Origin: CAYVJW01 sp964451885
Lineage (GTDB): Bacteria; Patescibacteriota; Gracilibacteria; UBA4473
Reading direction: 5' to 3'
Length of the DNA: 15,154 nt
NCBI GenBank assembly: GCA_964451885.1
Contig: CAYVJW010000033.1
Span: forward strand, 1-15,154
Under the pieces are notes generated by a model. The model was not told the origin of the DNA and did not search any database. It saw nothing but the letters and a program-made list of their open reading frames with translations. The position numbers and the translations under genes are program-made. Shown here in pieces: positions 1 through 7,904 of the stretch (position 1 is the stretch's first letter; every line of letters begins with the position of its first letter).

Positions 1-787
1 TTTTGACTTTTTTTGAGGTGAAAATTACGGACAGACGATTTAGGTCACACCCTTTTTTAGGAGCAGATTTAGCAGGTTTGTGCAGTTGAGGAGGAGACAG
101 TTTTACTGGAGGTGGCACTTTAACTCTTTGACGAAGTTTCTGCAATTCTTGAAGTTCTATAGGAGAAAGTTGAACAGGCGGAGGGGCCTTTAAATCAATA
201 GGTTGTGATAATTCAGGAGGTAATTGAGTCGTGACAGTCTCATCTGATTTTTTGGGAATAGGTCGGACTATCGAAGGTTGTTTCAAATTTTGTTCCGCTA
301 CTGTTTTACCTCCTCCAAGCACATCAACCATTTTAGCTACCGTTTTTGGTCCAGGAACGCCGTTGCCACCTTTCATACGTTGTCTTTGAAAGGATTCTAT
401 TCCTTCTCTCGTTTTATTCCCCCATAGACCATCAATTACGCCACAATCAAAATTTGTCCCCTGAAGTAATTTTTGAATACAAAAAACGAGTTTTACTGCG
501 TCAGGATTATTCAAACTTCGCATTCTCCAGCTACCTGAAAAATCTTTTTTTAACTGTTGAGCAGCTTGTTCTTTTGAGAGATTTTGAAGTTTTTCTATTC
601 CTAATTCATTGAGTATTTCCACTCTAAGTTTAAATAAATCCTTATGAATATAGTCTTTAAGTTTTTCTTTTTGTTGTTGTTCATTTTCTACTGAATCAAC
701 TGTTTTAACTCTTTCTGAATGTTGAAATACATATTTATTAAAATTCAAAAAAGTAAAATTATTGTATAGGCATTTAAAATTTTTCAT
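1..787 (-). CDS. Peptidoglycan-binding-domain protein, 3' end outside the window
   Basis: Reading the minus strand from an ATG at 787 gives 262 codons without a stop, running off the left edge; a TAG lies just upstream of the ATG in the same frame (791-793). Residues about 93-155 match the PG_binding_1 pattern: an NPDAVK start, then the core VIDGLWGNKTREGIESFQ and a VPGPKTV ending. This three-helix fold binds peptidoglycan and usually anchors wall enzymes. Residues 1-90 are charged and probably helical, with no clear signal peptide. Residues about 165-245 are rich in proline, lysine and glutamine and look like a flexible linker. The missing C-terminus may hold a catalytic domain. It diverges from recD2 and is AT-rich. 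Whether it belongs to host or phage cannot be decided here. The domain call is firm; the cellular role is not known. Confidence 0.8.
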   Translation of the reverse strand, partial: MKNFKCLYNNFTFLNFNKYVFQHSERVKTVDSVENEQQQKEKLKDYIHKDLFKLRVEILNELGIEKLQNLSKEQAAQQLKKDFSGSWRMRSLNNPDAVKLVFCIQKLLQGTNFDCGVIDGLWGNKTREGIESFQRQRMKGGNGVPGPKTVAKMVDVLGGGKTVAEQNLKQPSIVRPIPKKSDETVTTQLPPELSQPIDLKAPPPVQLSPIELQELQKLRQRVKVPPPVKLSPPQLHKPAKSAPKKGCDLNRLSVIFTSKKVK

Positions 788-810
788 TAGCTAAATGTAA
801 AAATTCCCTT

Positions 811-839
811 ATCTTACCACATATAAGAATAAAAATCAA
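811..839 (-). promoter_or_regulatory. Possible sigma70-type promoter of the peptidoglycan-binding gene
   Basis: On the minus strand, TTGATT (834-839) and TAAGAT (811-816) are 17 bases apart, with TGG in front of the -10 box giving an extended -10 look. It would start RNA roughly 15-20 bases upstream of the ATG at 787. The 788-856 spacer is AT-rich and divergent, so recD2 must also be driven from here or nearby; on the plus strand only a TATAAG at 822-827 without a good -35 was seen. Chance matches are common in DNA this AT-rich. Confidence 0.3.
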
Positions 840-856
840 ATTTCCCATACCCACAT

Positions 857-3013
857 ATGGAAGAACTCTACGGATATATCGAACGAATCACATTTCAAAG
901 TGAAGAAAACGGATTTACTGTAGCAAAATTAAAATCTCCGAAAAAAGCAGAGCTTATTATCATTGTAGGAAATATCCCTTCGGTTCAACCAGGAGAAACA
1001 GTTCGATTAAAAGGACATTGGCATAACGACCCGAATTACGGTTATCAGTTCCAAATAAAAGATTTCCGTACGGAAGCTCCTGCCGATATTTTAGGAATCA
1101 AAAAATATCTCGGTTCAGGACTTATCAAAGGAATTGGACCAGCATTTGCCGGACGAATTGTGAAGATGTTTGGAGTAGACACTCTGAATATTATAGACAC
1201 TGAAGTAAATAAACTATTGGAAGTAGCAGGCATAGGAAAGAAAAGAGTCGAACGAATCAGTGAATGTTGGACAGAACAAAAATCTATTCGAGAAGTAATG
1301 ATTTTTCTCCAAAAATACGGAGTCACCCCAACTTATGCTCAAAAGATATTCAAAACGTATGGAGATGAGAGTATTGAGAAAATTCAAAATAATCCTTTCA
1401 ATCTTGCGAGAGATATTTTCGGTATTGGATTTAAAACGGCTGATTCTATTGCAGAAAACATGGGAATAGAAAAAACCTCTGTAAAACGAATAGATGCTGG
1501 TGTAGAACATGTCCTTTCAGAACTATCAAACGAAGGAAATACATGCTATCCAGTTGATAAATTCCTTGAAGTATCTCAAAAGCTTTTGGAAACAGAATCA
1601 TCCCTTATAAATGCAAGATTAGAAACGCTAACAACAGATAAACGAATTATCATTGCCCCGATTGTCGTTGAAGATAAACCTATGGCTTGTGTTTGGCTTC
1701 AAACCTTTCACATTTGTGAAAAAGGAATAGCAAAGGAGCTCAAAAGGTTAAAACAAGCAGAAGGAGGAATCAGAAGAATTAATACAGAACACGCTTTGAA
1801 GTGGGTTCAGGAGAAATTAAGATTAACGCTTGCAGAAAATCAAAAAGAAGCAGTTGTCCGTTCATTGGAAGCAAAACTTCACATTATTACAGGAGGGCCA
1901 GGAACAGGCAAAAGCACTATTACCAGTGCCATTTTGACTATCTTACAGCCACTTACTGAAAATATTCTTTTGGTTGCCCCTACAGGACGAGCCGCAAAGC
2001 GTATGTCACAAATAACAGGCATGAAAGCTAAAACAATTCACAGCGTTTTGGAATTCGATTTTAAACACGGTGGATTCAAGAGGAATCGGGAAAATCCATT
2101 AGAAGCCGATCTGATTATTATTGATGAGGCAAGCATGATTGACACAGTTCTCATGTACAGCCTGTTAAAAGCTATTTCTGATTCGGCAAAGGTTATTTTT
2201 GTAGGAGACATAAACCAACTTCCAAGTGTCGGGGCTGGAAATGTCTTGAAGGATTTTATTGACTCAGGGTTGATTCCCGTAACGCAACTCACCGAAATAT
2301 TTCGTCAAGCTGCAGGATCAAGAATTATTATAAACGCCCATAGAATCAACAAAGGCATATTTCCCGAAATCAATACGGAGGCGAAAAGTGACTTCTTCTT
2401 TCTTGTTGAAGATGACCCGGAAATGGTATCACAAACCATTTTAGATTTGGTTTCTCATAGAATACCCAATAAATATAATTTTAGTTCTGTGGACGATATT
2501 CAGGTGCTTTCTCCAATGAAACGAGGAATTATCGGGGTTGATAATATGAACACCATTCTTCAGGAAAAACTAAACCCAAGTCAAAATCCTTTATTCAGGA
2601 TGGGGAGACGATTTCATGTAAATGATAAAGTTATGCAGATAAAAAATGACTATGATAAAGAAGTTTTTAACGGAGACATCGGACAGATTATCAACATTGA
2701 TAATATCGAACAGGAAGTAATAGTCAGGATTGATGAAAAGGATGTCGTTTATAGTTTTACAGAAATTGACCAGCTTGTTTTGGCCTATGCTGTTTCTATC
2801 CACAAATCACAGGGAAGCGAATATCCGTGCATTATCCTTCCCGTCCATACTACGCATTATAAACTTCTAAATCGGAATTTGCTCTACACGGGGGTAACGA
2901 GAGGGAAAAAATTGGTTATTGTAGTCGGTTCAAAAAAAGCTCTCTATATTGCTGTTAAAAATGATGAAATAAAACAACGGTACACCGGATTGAGGCTGAA
3001 ATTAAGCGGTTAA
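857..3013 (+). CDS. recD2: RecD2-family ATP-dependent DNA helicase (SF1B)
   Basis: This 718-residue protein has the RecD2 architecture. An N-terminal OB-like domain (about 1-72) is followed by helix-hairpin-helix motifs (KGIGPAFA near 91, EVAGIGKKR near 122, DIFGIGFKTAD near 187) and then the SF1 helicase core. Visible motifs are Walker A GGPGTGKST (346-354), motif Ia APTGRAAKR (374-382), DEAS (423-426), GDINQLPS (450-457), IHKSQGSE (648-655) and TGVTRG (678-683). RecD2 enzymes unwind DNA 5' to 3' and act in repair without RecBC. The length is typical (about 700-740), so the gene looks intact. The ATG at 857 gives the conserved MEELYGYIERITF-type start; no Shine-Dalgarno is seen. It converges with the phage array, and only 55 bp separate the two stops. 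It may be a host gene beside a prophage or a phage replication gene; both occur. Confidence 0.95.
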   Translation: MEELYGYIERITFQSEENGFTVAKLKSPKKAELIIIVGNIPSVQPGETVRLKGHWHNDPNYGYQFQIKDFRTEAPADILGIKKYLGSGLIKGIGPAFAGRIVKMFGVDTLNIIDTEVNKLLEVAGIGKKRVERISECWTEQKSIREVMIFLQKYGVTPTYAQKIFKTYGDESIEKIQNNPFNLARDIFGIGFKTADSIAENMGIEKTSVKRIDAGVEHVLSELSNEGNTCYPVDKFLEVSQKLLETESSLINARLETLTTDKRIIIAPIVVEDKPMACVWLQTFHICEKGIAKELKRLKQAEGGIRRINTEHALKWVQEKLRLTLAENQKEAVVRSLEAKLHIITGGPGTGKSTITSAILTILQPLTENILLVAPTGRAAKRMSQITGMKAKTIHSVLEFDFKHGGFKRNRENPLEADLIIIDEASMIDTVLMYSLLKAISDSAKVIFVGDINQLPSVGAGNVLKDFIDSGLIPVTQLTEIFRQAAGSRIIINAHRINKGIFPEINTEAKSDFFFLVEDDPEMVSQTILDLVSHRIPNKYNFSSVDDIQVLSPMKRGIIGVDNMNTILQEKLNPSQNPLFRMGRRFHVNDKVMQIKNDYDKEVFNGDIGQIINIDNIEQEVIVRIDEKDVVYSFTEIDQLVLAYAVSIHKSQGSEYPCIILPVHTTHYKLLNRNLLYTGVTRGKKLVIVVGSKKALYIAVKNDEIKQRYTGLRLKLSG

Positions 3014-3068
3014 CTCTCGCTGTTTTTCCCAGTCGCCTTTTATTACTTTTGTCGTCATAATAAAGAGG

Positions 3069-3356
3069 CTAATAAATACTCTTCCAGTGCTTTTTGTGTT
3101 CAATTTCAGCCTTATTCGCACCCTTTAAAAGTAATGAGGAAATTTTTCTCATCATTTCTGGGGTAGCTGAAAATTTTGTTGAAAGCATCCCGTTTGCCTC
3201 TTCAAACATTTCTACAATGACAATGGGAGTGTTCTCAAATTCTAAATTCACAGCGATTCCTATGACAAAACCATTGCCTTCATGAGTAGCAATATCTACG
3301 GTTTTGAACTGATTCCACTTCTTTTTTGGTTTTTTTTCATCACAAAGGAAGAGCAA
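3069..3356 (-). CDS. Small hypothetical protein, last gene of the array; start uncertain
   Basis: The open frame encodes up to 95 residues and is not a family I recognise. The body (for example VIGIAVNLEFENTPIVIVEMF, then a charged helix ending EHKKHWKSIY) alternates beta-like and helical stretches with no membrane segment, which looks like a real folded protein. The only start available in frame near the front is TTG at 3356, directly after an in-frame TAG (3357-3359). A better-looking ATG at 3340 lies one frame away, in front of a run of eight A. With nine A the protein would begin MKKKPKKKWNQF, a natural start. So the true start may be the ATG, with a homopolymer error, transcript slippage or -1 frameshift between. 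It lies 176 bp downstream of the candidate holin and converges with recD2. A function cannot be named. Confidence 0.6.
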   Translation of the reverse strand: MLFLCDEKKPKKKWNQFKTVDIATHEGNGFVIGIAVNLEFENTPIVIVEMFEEANGMLSTKFSATPEMMRKISSLLLKGANKAEIEHKKHWKSIY

Positions 3357-3428
3357 CTAGGAGGTTGCAACCTACCAAAATCGTTCCTTACGGAATGTCA
3401 GCTGATAGAACCAAGAACTAGTTGCTCT
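3350..3428. repeat. 11-bp inverted repeat, arms 57 bp apart
   Basis: AGAGCAACTAG at 3350-3360 is exactly the reverse complement of CTAGTTGCTCT at 3418-3428. The left arm overlaps the TTG start and preceding TAG of the small gene at 3069-3356. On the minus-strand transcript the arms could close a large stem enclosing two smaller dyads. Confidence 0.7.
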
Positions 3429-3532
3429 ATCATTACTGACATGGACGCAAAAAATACGTCCGTAATATAAAAACCGATTTCAGTAGGCTGCTAGTGCAAG
3501 CTACTTATCCTCATCAAAAATGTCAAATCAAA
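3357..3532 (-). other. Dyad-rich non-coding spacer between holin candidate and last gene
   Basis: No convincing gene is present in these 176 bp. The minus strand holds several potential hairpins: AGTAG/CTACT at about 3480-3504, GGACG/CGTCC at 3443-3461, ATAGAGC with GTTCTAT (one G-U pair) at about 3404-3430, and TTCC-GTAA-GGAA at 3384-3395, whose loop would be a GNRA tetraloop. A TTGACA lies at 3521-3526 on the minus strand with a poor TAGCTT 17 bases on. This could be a leader, an untranslated RNA, or a recombination or operator region. It does not resemble a tRNA. Confidence 0.4.
3362..3373. repeat. 12-bp perfect palindrome, operator-like
   Basis: AGGTTGCAACCT reads the same on both strands. 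It sits 6 bp upstream of the TTG at 3356 and 22 bp upstream of the ATG at 3340 on the minus strand. That is a position where a dimeric repressor could control the small gene. No matching copy was noticed elsewhere in the window. Confidence 0.5.
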
Positions 3533-3790
3533 TCAAACATTATCGGATTTCTCAAAAAACTTAAAAAGAAACCCATAAATCAAACTAGCCTGCCCCACAC
3601 AAAGAATCACAAATTCCTCAATCTTATACCGCAAACTTTCTTCCACAAAAAGCTCATATCCCGCATAAAAACTCCCCAAAATTATCGCAAAAAATACCAA
3701 AGCGCCTCTCGGAGAAATACCAAGCTTTTTAGTCAGTTGAACAAACCAAGCGATAAAGAATCCGACAGCCGTGGTAATAAAAGTTTCCAT
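3533..3790 (-). CDS. Candidate holin (small membrane protein)
   Basis: The 85-residue protein has three hydrophobic stretches, about residues 3-20, 29-49 and 58-76. Short charged turns separate them (QLTKK near 18-22, EESLRYK near 50-56), and the tail is short and charged. Size, three-span topology and position directly after the endolysin gene in the same direction are what holins show; holins form membrane holes that release the endolysin at lysis. Sequence alone does not identify a known holin family, and other small phage membrane proteins (for example an antiholin) would look similar. The ATG at 3790 follows an AT-rich leader with no Shine-Dalgarno; the gap from the amidase stop is 36 bp. 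The gene ends with TGA, and reading through that codon adds only about a dozen residues with no sign of conservation. Confidence 0.65.
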   Translation of the reverse strand: METFITTAVGFFIAWFVQLTKKLGISPRGALVFFAIILGSFYAGYELFVEESLRYKIEEFVILCVGQASLIYGFLFKFFEKSDNV

Positions 3791-3826
3791 GATAATAAAG
3801 CTAAAAAATAAGAAGTTTCTTTTTTT

Positions 3827-4648
3827 TTAAGTTCCCCCCAAATACCGCAAAATCCTCGCCGCAACTACTGCCAATTCCGCCCTCGAAACCACATCCGCAG
3901 GCCTAAAACTCCCATCCTTAAAACCTCTCATAATTTCCGCATTTTTCACTTCCTCAACATCTCTCGAATACCAAACATCCTTCGGGACATCCGTAAAAGG
4001 CTTTTCTGCCAAAGGAACAACTTCCGGAAGCTGAGTTTTATAAAGCCCCCCAACAAACTTTAAAATACCTTTGGTGATTCCTTTCCCGAATCCATCATCA
4101 AGGTTCGGGTCGGAAAGAACTCGAACATCCCAACAATTATCAATAAAACCGCACTCAATCAGGACGGCCAAAGGCTTTGTACGGTGAATAATCCCCAACG
4201 TCCCCCATCGATTTAGAAATTCAGATTTTGCCCCCCTTGTTTTCAAGCCCGTTATTTCCGACATTTCCTTTGTTATCATCGTCCCCAACATCATTGAGAT
4301 TTTAGAATTTCCGAAATACCACGCTTCCACTCCCGAACCGCCTCCCGCATTCACATGAACAGAAACAAGGATTGAATTTCTCCCATCAAGTCCTCCTTGT
4401 TTACAAATTTTGTTCACTTTTTTGATTTTCTCTGTCACGGCCAACTCTTCCGTTACTCCAATATCGTAAATCGCGCAATGAGAAAGATCGTCCTGGGCTT
4501 TCAGGTACGCAATGGTTTCATTGGAAATTTCCACCACTTCAGCCCGTTCATTCGTGTTTTTTCCTTTCGCACCCACATCACGCCTGCCGGTCATTCCCTT
4601 GCCGTGTCCGGCGACTATGAATATCGCTTTTAAATCTTCTTTTTTCAT
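3827..4648 (-). CDS. Endolysin: N-acetylmuramoyl-L-alanine amidase with C-terminal SLH repeat
   Basis: The 273-residue protein begins with an Amidase_3 catalytic domain (about 7-203), a zinc enzyme that cuts the bond between N-acetylmuramic acid and the stem peptide. Likely zinc ligands are H15 in VAGHG, E34 (or E37) in NERAE and H98 in SVHVNA; the catalytic glutamate is E165 in LIECGF. A linker of about 14 residues leads to one S-layer homology repeat (218-267) with the typical FTDVPKDVWY start and GFKDGSFRP core. SLH domains bind secondary wall polymers, so this should hold the enzyme on the host wall. Most SLH anchors carry three repeats; one is enough only if the protein multimerises or needs weak binding. 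There is no signal peptide, which fits release through the neighbouring candidate holin. The ATG at 4648 has an AT-rich leader without Shine-Dalgarno. Confidence 0.9.
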   Translation of the reverse strand: MKKEDLKAIFIVAGHGKGMTGRRDVGAKGKNTNERAEVVEISNETIAYLKAQDDLSHCAIYDIGVTEELAVTEKIKKVNKICKQGGLDGRNSILVSVHVNAGGGSGVEAWYFGNSKISMMLGTMITKEMSEITGLKTRGAKSEFLNRWGTLGIIHRTKPLAVLIECGFIDNCWDVRVLSDPNLDDGFGKGITKGILKFVGGLYKTQLPEVVPLAEKPFTDVPKDVWYSRDVEEVKNAEIMRGFKDGSFRPADVVSRAELAVVAARILRYLGGT

Positions 4649-4660
4649 GATTCAATAATT

Positions 4661-4687
4661 AAAAAATGTTGTTCAAATTTTTTGAAC
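4661..4687 (-). terminator. Weak terminator-like hairpin between hub and endolysin genes
   Basis: On the minus strand GTTCAAA and TTTGAAC pair perfectly with a three-base AAA loop (4671-4687). Four bases later there is a run of six T (4661-4666). The hairpin includes the last codons and TGA stop of the hub gene. The stem has only two G-C pairs, so termination would be partial at best; it could instead be an RNA processing or 3'-end protection site that separates tail and lysis genes. Confidence 0.3.
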
Positions 4688-5764
4688 AAAGCTTTGCAAT
4701 GTTCCCCCAAAATCAAGCCCCTGTTCTTCCAAACGGAGCTTTATAGTGTCTTCGGAATAATCCGCCTGAATTATCAGCATGTTATCAATCAGAATATCTG
4801 AATCCTTACGGTAGTTCATCACTCGGCAGGTATCGCCTGCACGGATGGTTTCTATGTTGTAGGCATTATTTATCACAAGCGTTGTCGCAACTTTACGGTC
4901 TTTTCCTTCGGCTATTTTTTGGTCGGCTATTTGTTGAGCTGAAGTTGAATCACTGCTACTGCTTTCATCTATGTAAATTTCCCGCCTCCCATAAGTGTTC
5001 ACGGAAGTAGAATTAAAAGACCTTACTATCCCCACGTCATAAGCCACCGTCACGTCATTTACGATTTTTTCTATGGAATGCGGAATATTGAAATCCTGAA
5101 TGTCTTTATCAATCGTGAATTTATGAGTCGGTGTGCTTGGCTTTTCACGAAAATAAACATCCCCGCCTTTATCCACATACCAAAACCAAGTACCGCCTGC
5201 AAGTTCCACGCATTTTGCCATAGCCCGAAGCCACGTCATTTTCTGAAACGTAAAGTTTACAGTCGTTCCTACAGTGTCCACATTTCCCCCTGAACGAATG
5301 CCCGTTACTTCGTCCGTTCCTATCCATTCATATCCCGAAGTCGGAGGATATTCCGCTTGGAAAGTAGAAATAATATCATTCACGATAGTAGCGGGGTCTT
5401 CATTCATTTTTTCCACATCAAAAAGGCTACCGTCTTTGTACAGAGATAGATTCAGCATAGAAGCCAAACCCAAAGCAGTAACACGAATCCCGTCTTTCAG
5501 CCCAATAACTTTGGAAATCCATCCCGAATAAATCAGCGTGCCTTTTGGGTAGTTGCTTGTGACCGCATAAACCCGAATGAAATTGAACGGTGAAAAATAA
5601 TCAGGATGATTATCAAAGTCGTATTTCAGGTCAATATTCAATTCCCGTTGTCCACCATTGATAATTTCAGAAAAACGAATTTTAGAAATCCGTTTACTCC
5701 CGTCCACAACGGAAAGAAAATTTCCGTCTTTATCAAAAACCTTAATGTTGTAGTTTTTATTCAT
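4673..5764 (-). CDS. Baseplate hub / tail-associated protein
   Basis: The 363-residue protein fits the hub (gp27/Tal N-terminal-like) proteins at the tip of siphovirus tails, which form a ring below the distal tail protein and open to let DNA out. It starts with an all-beta region (NIKVFDKDGNFLSVV, then an FNFIRVY and GTLIYSGWISKV pattern) and has a middle part with ATIVNDIISTF and QKMTWLRAMAKCVELAGGTWFW. A late section has the typical IETIRAGDTCRVMNY and LIIQADYSEDTIKLRLEEQ strands, the part where such proteins define the array variables. No peptidase or lysozyme domain is attached, unlike many Tal proteins. It lies 12 bp after the fibre gene. The ATG at 5764 gives a natural MNKNYNIKVFD start. 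The assignment rests on fold-like patterns and context rather than a named motif. Confidence 0.7.
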   Translation of the reverse strand: MNKNYNIKVFDKDGNFLSVVDGSKRISKIRFSEIINGGQRELNIDLKYDFDNHPDYFSPFNFIRVYAVTSNYPKGTLIYSGWISKVIGLKDGIRVTALGLASMLNLSLYKDGSLFDVEKMNEDPATIVNDIISTFQAEYPPTSGYEWIGTDEVTGIRSGGNVDTVGTTVNFTFQKMTWLRAMAKCVELAGGTWFWYVDKGGDVYFREKPSTPTHKFTIDKDIQDFNIPHSIEKIVNDVTVAYDVGIVRSFNSTSVNTYGRREIYIDESSSSDSTSAQQIADQKIAEGKDRKVATTLVINNAYNIETIRAGDTCRVMNYRKDSDILIDNMLIIQADYSEDTIKLRLEEQGLDFGGTLQSFVQKI

Positions 5765-5776
5765 CTTTAGATTTTT

Positions 5777-7885
5777 CTATGGATTTTTCGTCAAAATATT
5801 TTTGGTCGTGTCTATCGCTCGTCCAAAAGGATAATCAGTTTCGGTATGTCCAAGCGTTGAATCAGACTGAATACAAACAATCTCTCCGATAGTCAGTCCC
5901 GAACCGGATTCATCTACCTGCCCAAGTAGTTTTACTGGTTTTGATTGTCCCGTAGTTCCTGTTTCCTGAATAACCCCAACGGCCTTATCGGCAGTAGGTG
6001 GCATTACAGTATTTGCTTCAAAATCTGAATTTTGATTATCGTTAAATACTACAGCAAAAAGTTTATTCAGATCATCCCAAATTGGACACGGGTAGGCGGT
6101 TTGTCCATCTGATTCAATTGTGAATGCACTTCCCTCAACTTCCAGCGCTCCGTTTGTAAATTTCAAATACTGTCCGAGTGCGTCATATCCTCCCGATGAA
6201 TCAAAATGCGTTTCCAAAAATCGCCCCTCTCCGTAAACGATTTTGGGTTGATCATGTTCCCCAGATAGTGCAATTTCTGAATCAGCAGAAGGAGTTGTTC
6301 CAGAAATCTTAACTCCGAAAGCGAATCCCGGTCCATCAGAACCTTCATTTCCAACGACAGCAAATTTACCTGAGTCAGGATCAAAATCTAAATATGAAAA
6401 ATTGTACGGACTTTTTGTTGATAATTGAACATTCGACCCTGCCGAACACGAAGTCCCTGAAATAGTAACTACTGTTCCATAGATTGAACTTGAACGATTA
6501 TAAATAACCAGAAACTTATTATTAACTGAATCAAACGCGCAAGCCTCGCTTGTTCCATTGTTAGTATCAACATCAATTGCTGTACCAAAAGAAACACTTG
6601 TTCCTGAAATTGTCGCTGTTCTTGCTCTAGGACTGAACGGAGAAGCCGGTTTTCGATAAACTATCAAAAACCTGTTTTCGTTATCGTCAAAATCAAGCCA
6701 CGAATGACCGCATTGACCTCCGTCGCTTTCAATTTGAGAGGAAGCGCCAAAAGATACCGTTGTTCCTGAAATTGTTGCTACAATTCCCCTCCAATCATTT
6801 GCTCCTGTATCTTTATAAGTAACCAAAAATTTATCTGCATTTGAATCATAAGCTACACAAATATTTTGTGCCTGATTGGTGGTAAATTTTACAGGCGTTC
6901 CAAAAGTAATGTTTCCATCTGCGATTGTTCCGACTACGCCATAACCATCGAAATCCGACTGATCCCTGTAACAAACCAAAACCTTTCCGTTTCCATCTCC
7001 GTCAATCGGTTTCATGCCAATGTCATAAGCATCATTTGTTAAAATCGTAGCCAATGTTCCTATCTCACTTGATGTAGTAACCTTCTTTATTTTTTGACCC
7101 GAATCATCATAAGCGCGAATTACTTCTCCAGCAGTAAGGTTCTCTCCTAGTTCAATACTCTCTCCACCGCTAGAAGCGTCCAACTGTGATTTAGTGACCA
7201 ATTCGTCACTGGCCGTTGCGTCCTGTCCCTTCACGGGAGAAGAAAATGTCTTTGTTCCGGCAATGGTTTCATTCCCTGTTTTGTGAACCGTTTCACTGTC
7301 TTCCGCTTTATCTTGAAATAACACAGAAGCTGAATCAATAAGTCCCTTCAAAAGAGATTCCCCCATAAGCAAAGAAACATAATCATCCTTTGCAAACGGT
7401 ACAGCGGAAGTTCCTGCGTAACCCCGTGATTCCACATAAAGCGTGTCATTAGCGTTATCAGCGTACTTAATCAGGACGTTTTCAAAGGTCGTGATTTCTC
7501 CCGAAGAATCACGCTTGTTTAGAGTTATGACGCATGAACCAATCGCAAATTCATCGCTGTTTTGCCACGTATTATCCGTACCGCCTTTCAGTTTGGTAGT
7601 CGTAAGCGAGTTCGTGTTTATGGCGGTTACTACGGCTGAAGAACCATCCGTAATATTCCGAATGAAAAAGCCCGTATCGGTAATTCCTATGGCAGAAAGT
7701 GCCGCTTGAATTCCCGTGCAATTCAAGGTTGTTGAAGTTCCTGCGCTTGTGGTAGTGTTTTTATATCCAGTAGGAAACTTATCACCCTCGCCGGAATTCA
7801 GGACAAGGGTTAATGTGCTTGCGTCAATGGAAGCAAAAAGCTGTCCTTCTGCATTGTTTTTCGGTGATAACATTCTGTAGTCCAT
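5777..7885 (-). CDS. Tail fibre / receptor-binding protein with predicted seven-bladed beta-propeller
   Basis: The 702-residue protein has four parts. Residues 1-200 are beta-rich and include an FENVLIKYADNANDTLYV stretch. A linker at about 200-235 has the TGNETIAGTKTFSSP and ASDELVTKSQLD phrasing common in phage fibres. Residues about 283-622 contain seven consecutive units of about 49 residues, most with an aromatic/aspartate turn, KFLVxY-like strand and GTxVSFG-like strand; this suggests a seven-bladed propeller. The C-terminal part (about 630-700) ends in a small beta domain (LLGQVDESGSGLTIGE). Propellers in fibres often bind sugars or proteins on the host surface. The gene lies between distal tail protein and hub, with gaps of 19 and 12 bp. 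Role as a receptor binder is inferred from context and repeats; the exact partner is unknown. Confidence 0.7.
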   Translation of the reverse strand: MDYRMLSPKNNAEGQLFASIDASTLTLVLNSGEGDKFPTGYKNTTTSAGTSTTLNCTGIQAALSAIGITDTGFFIRNITDGSSAVVTAINTNSLTTTKLKGGTDNTWQNSDEFAIGSCVITLNKRDSSGEITTFENVLIKYADNANDTLYVESRGYAGTSAVPFAKDDYVSLLMGESLLKGLIDSASVLFQDKAEDSETVHKTGNETIAGTKTFSSPVKGQDATASDELVTKSQLDASSGGESIELGENLTAGEVIRAYDDSGQKIKKVTTSSEIGTLATILTNDAYDIGMKPIDGDGNGKVLVCYRDQSDFDGYGVVGTIADGNITFGTPVKFTTNQAQNICVAYDSNADKFLVTYKDTGANDWRGIVATISGTTVSFGASSQIESDGGQCGHSWLDFDDNENRFLIVYRKPASPFSPRARTATISGTSVSFGTAIDVDTNNGTSEACAFDSVNNKFLVIYNRSSSIYGTVVTISGTSCSAGSNVQLSTKSPYNFSYLDFDPDSGKFAVVGNEGSDGPGFAFGVKISGTTPSADSEIALSGEHDQPKIVYGEGRFLETHFDSSGGYDALGQYLKFTNGALEVEGSAFTIESDGQTAYPCPIWDDLNKLFAVVFNDNQNSDFEANTVMPPTADKAVGVIQETGTTGQSKPVKLLGQVDESGSGLTIGEIVCIQSDSTLGHTETDYPFGRAIDTTKNILTKNP

Positions 7886-7904
7886 GATAAAAAAGAGTTA
7901 GGAA

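Noticed and set aside
346..612. Plus-strand open frame of 88 codons
   Set aside because: It lies opposite the minus-strand gene with a clear peptidoglycan-binding domain and has no recognisable protein pattern.
3063..3083. AAGAG/CTCTT hairpin at the end of the small gene as a terminator
   Set aside because: The stem is only five pairs with an 11-base loop and no T run follows in either direction.
3494..3811. Plus-strand open frame of 105 codons, very basic
   Set aside because: It is antisense to the three-span membrane protein; the basic low-complexity content is what a mirrored hydrophobic gene gives.
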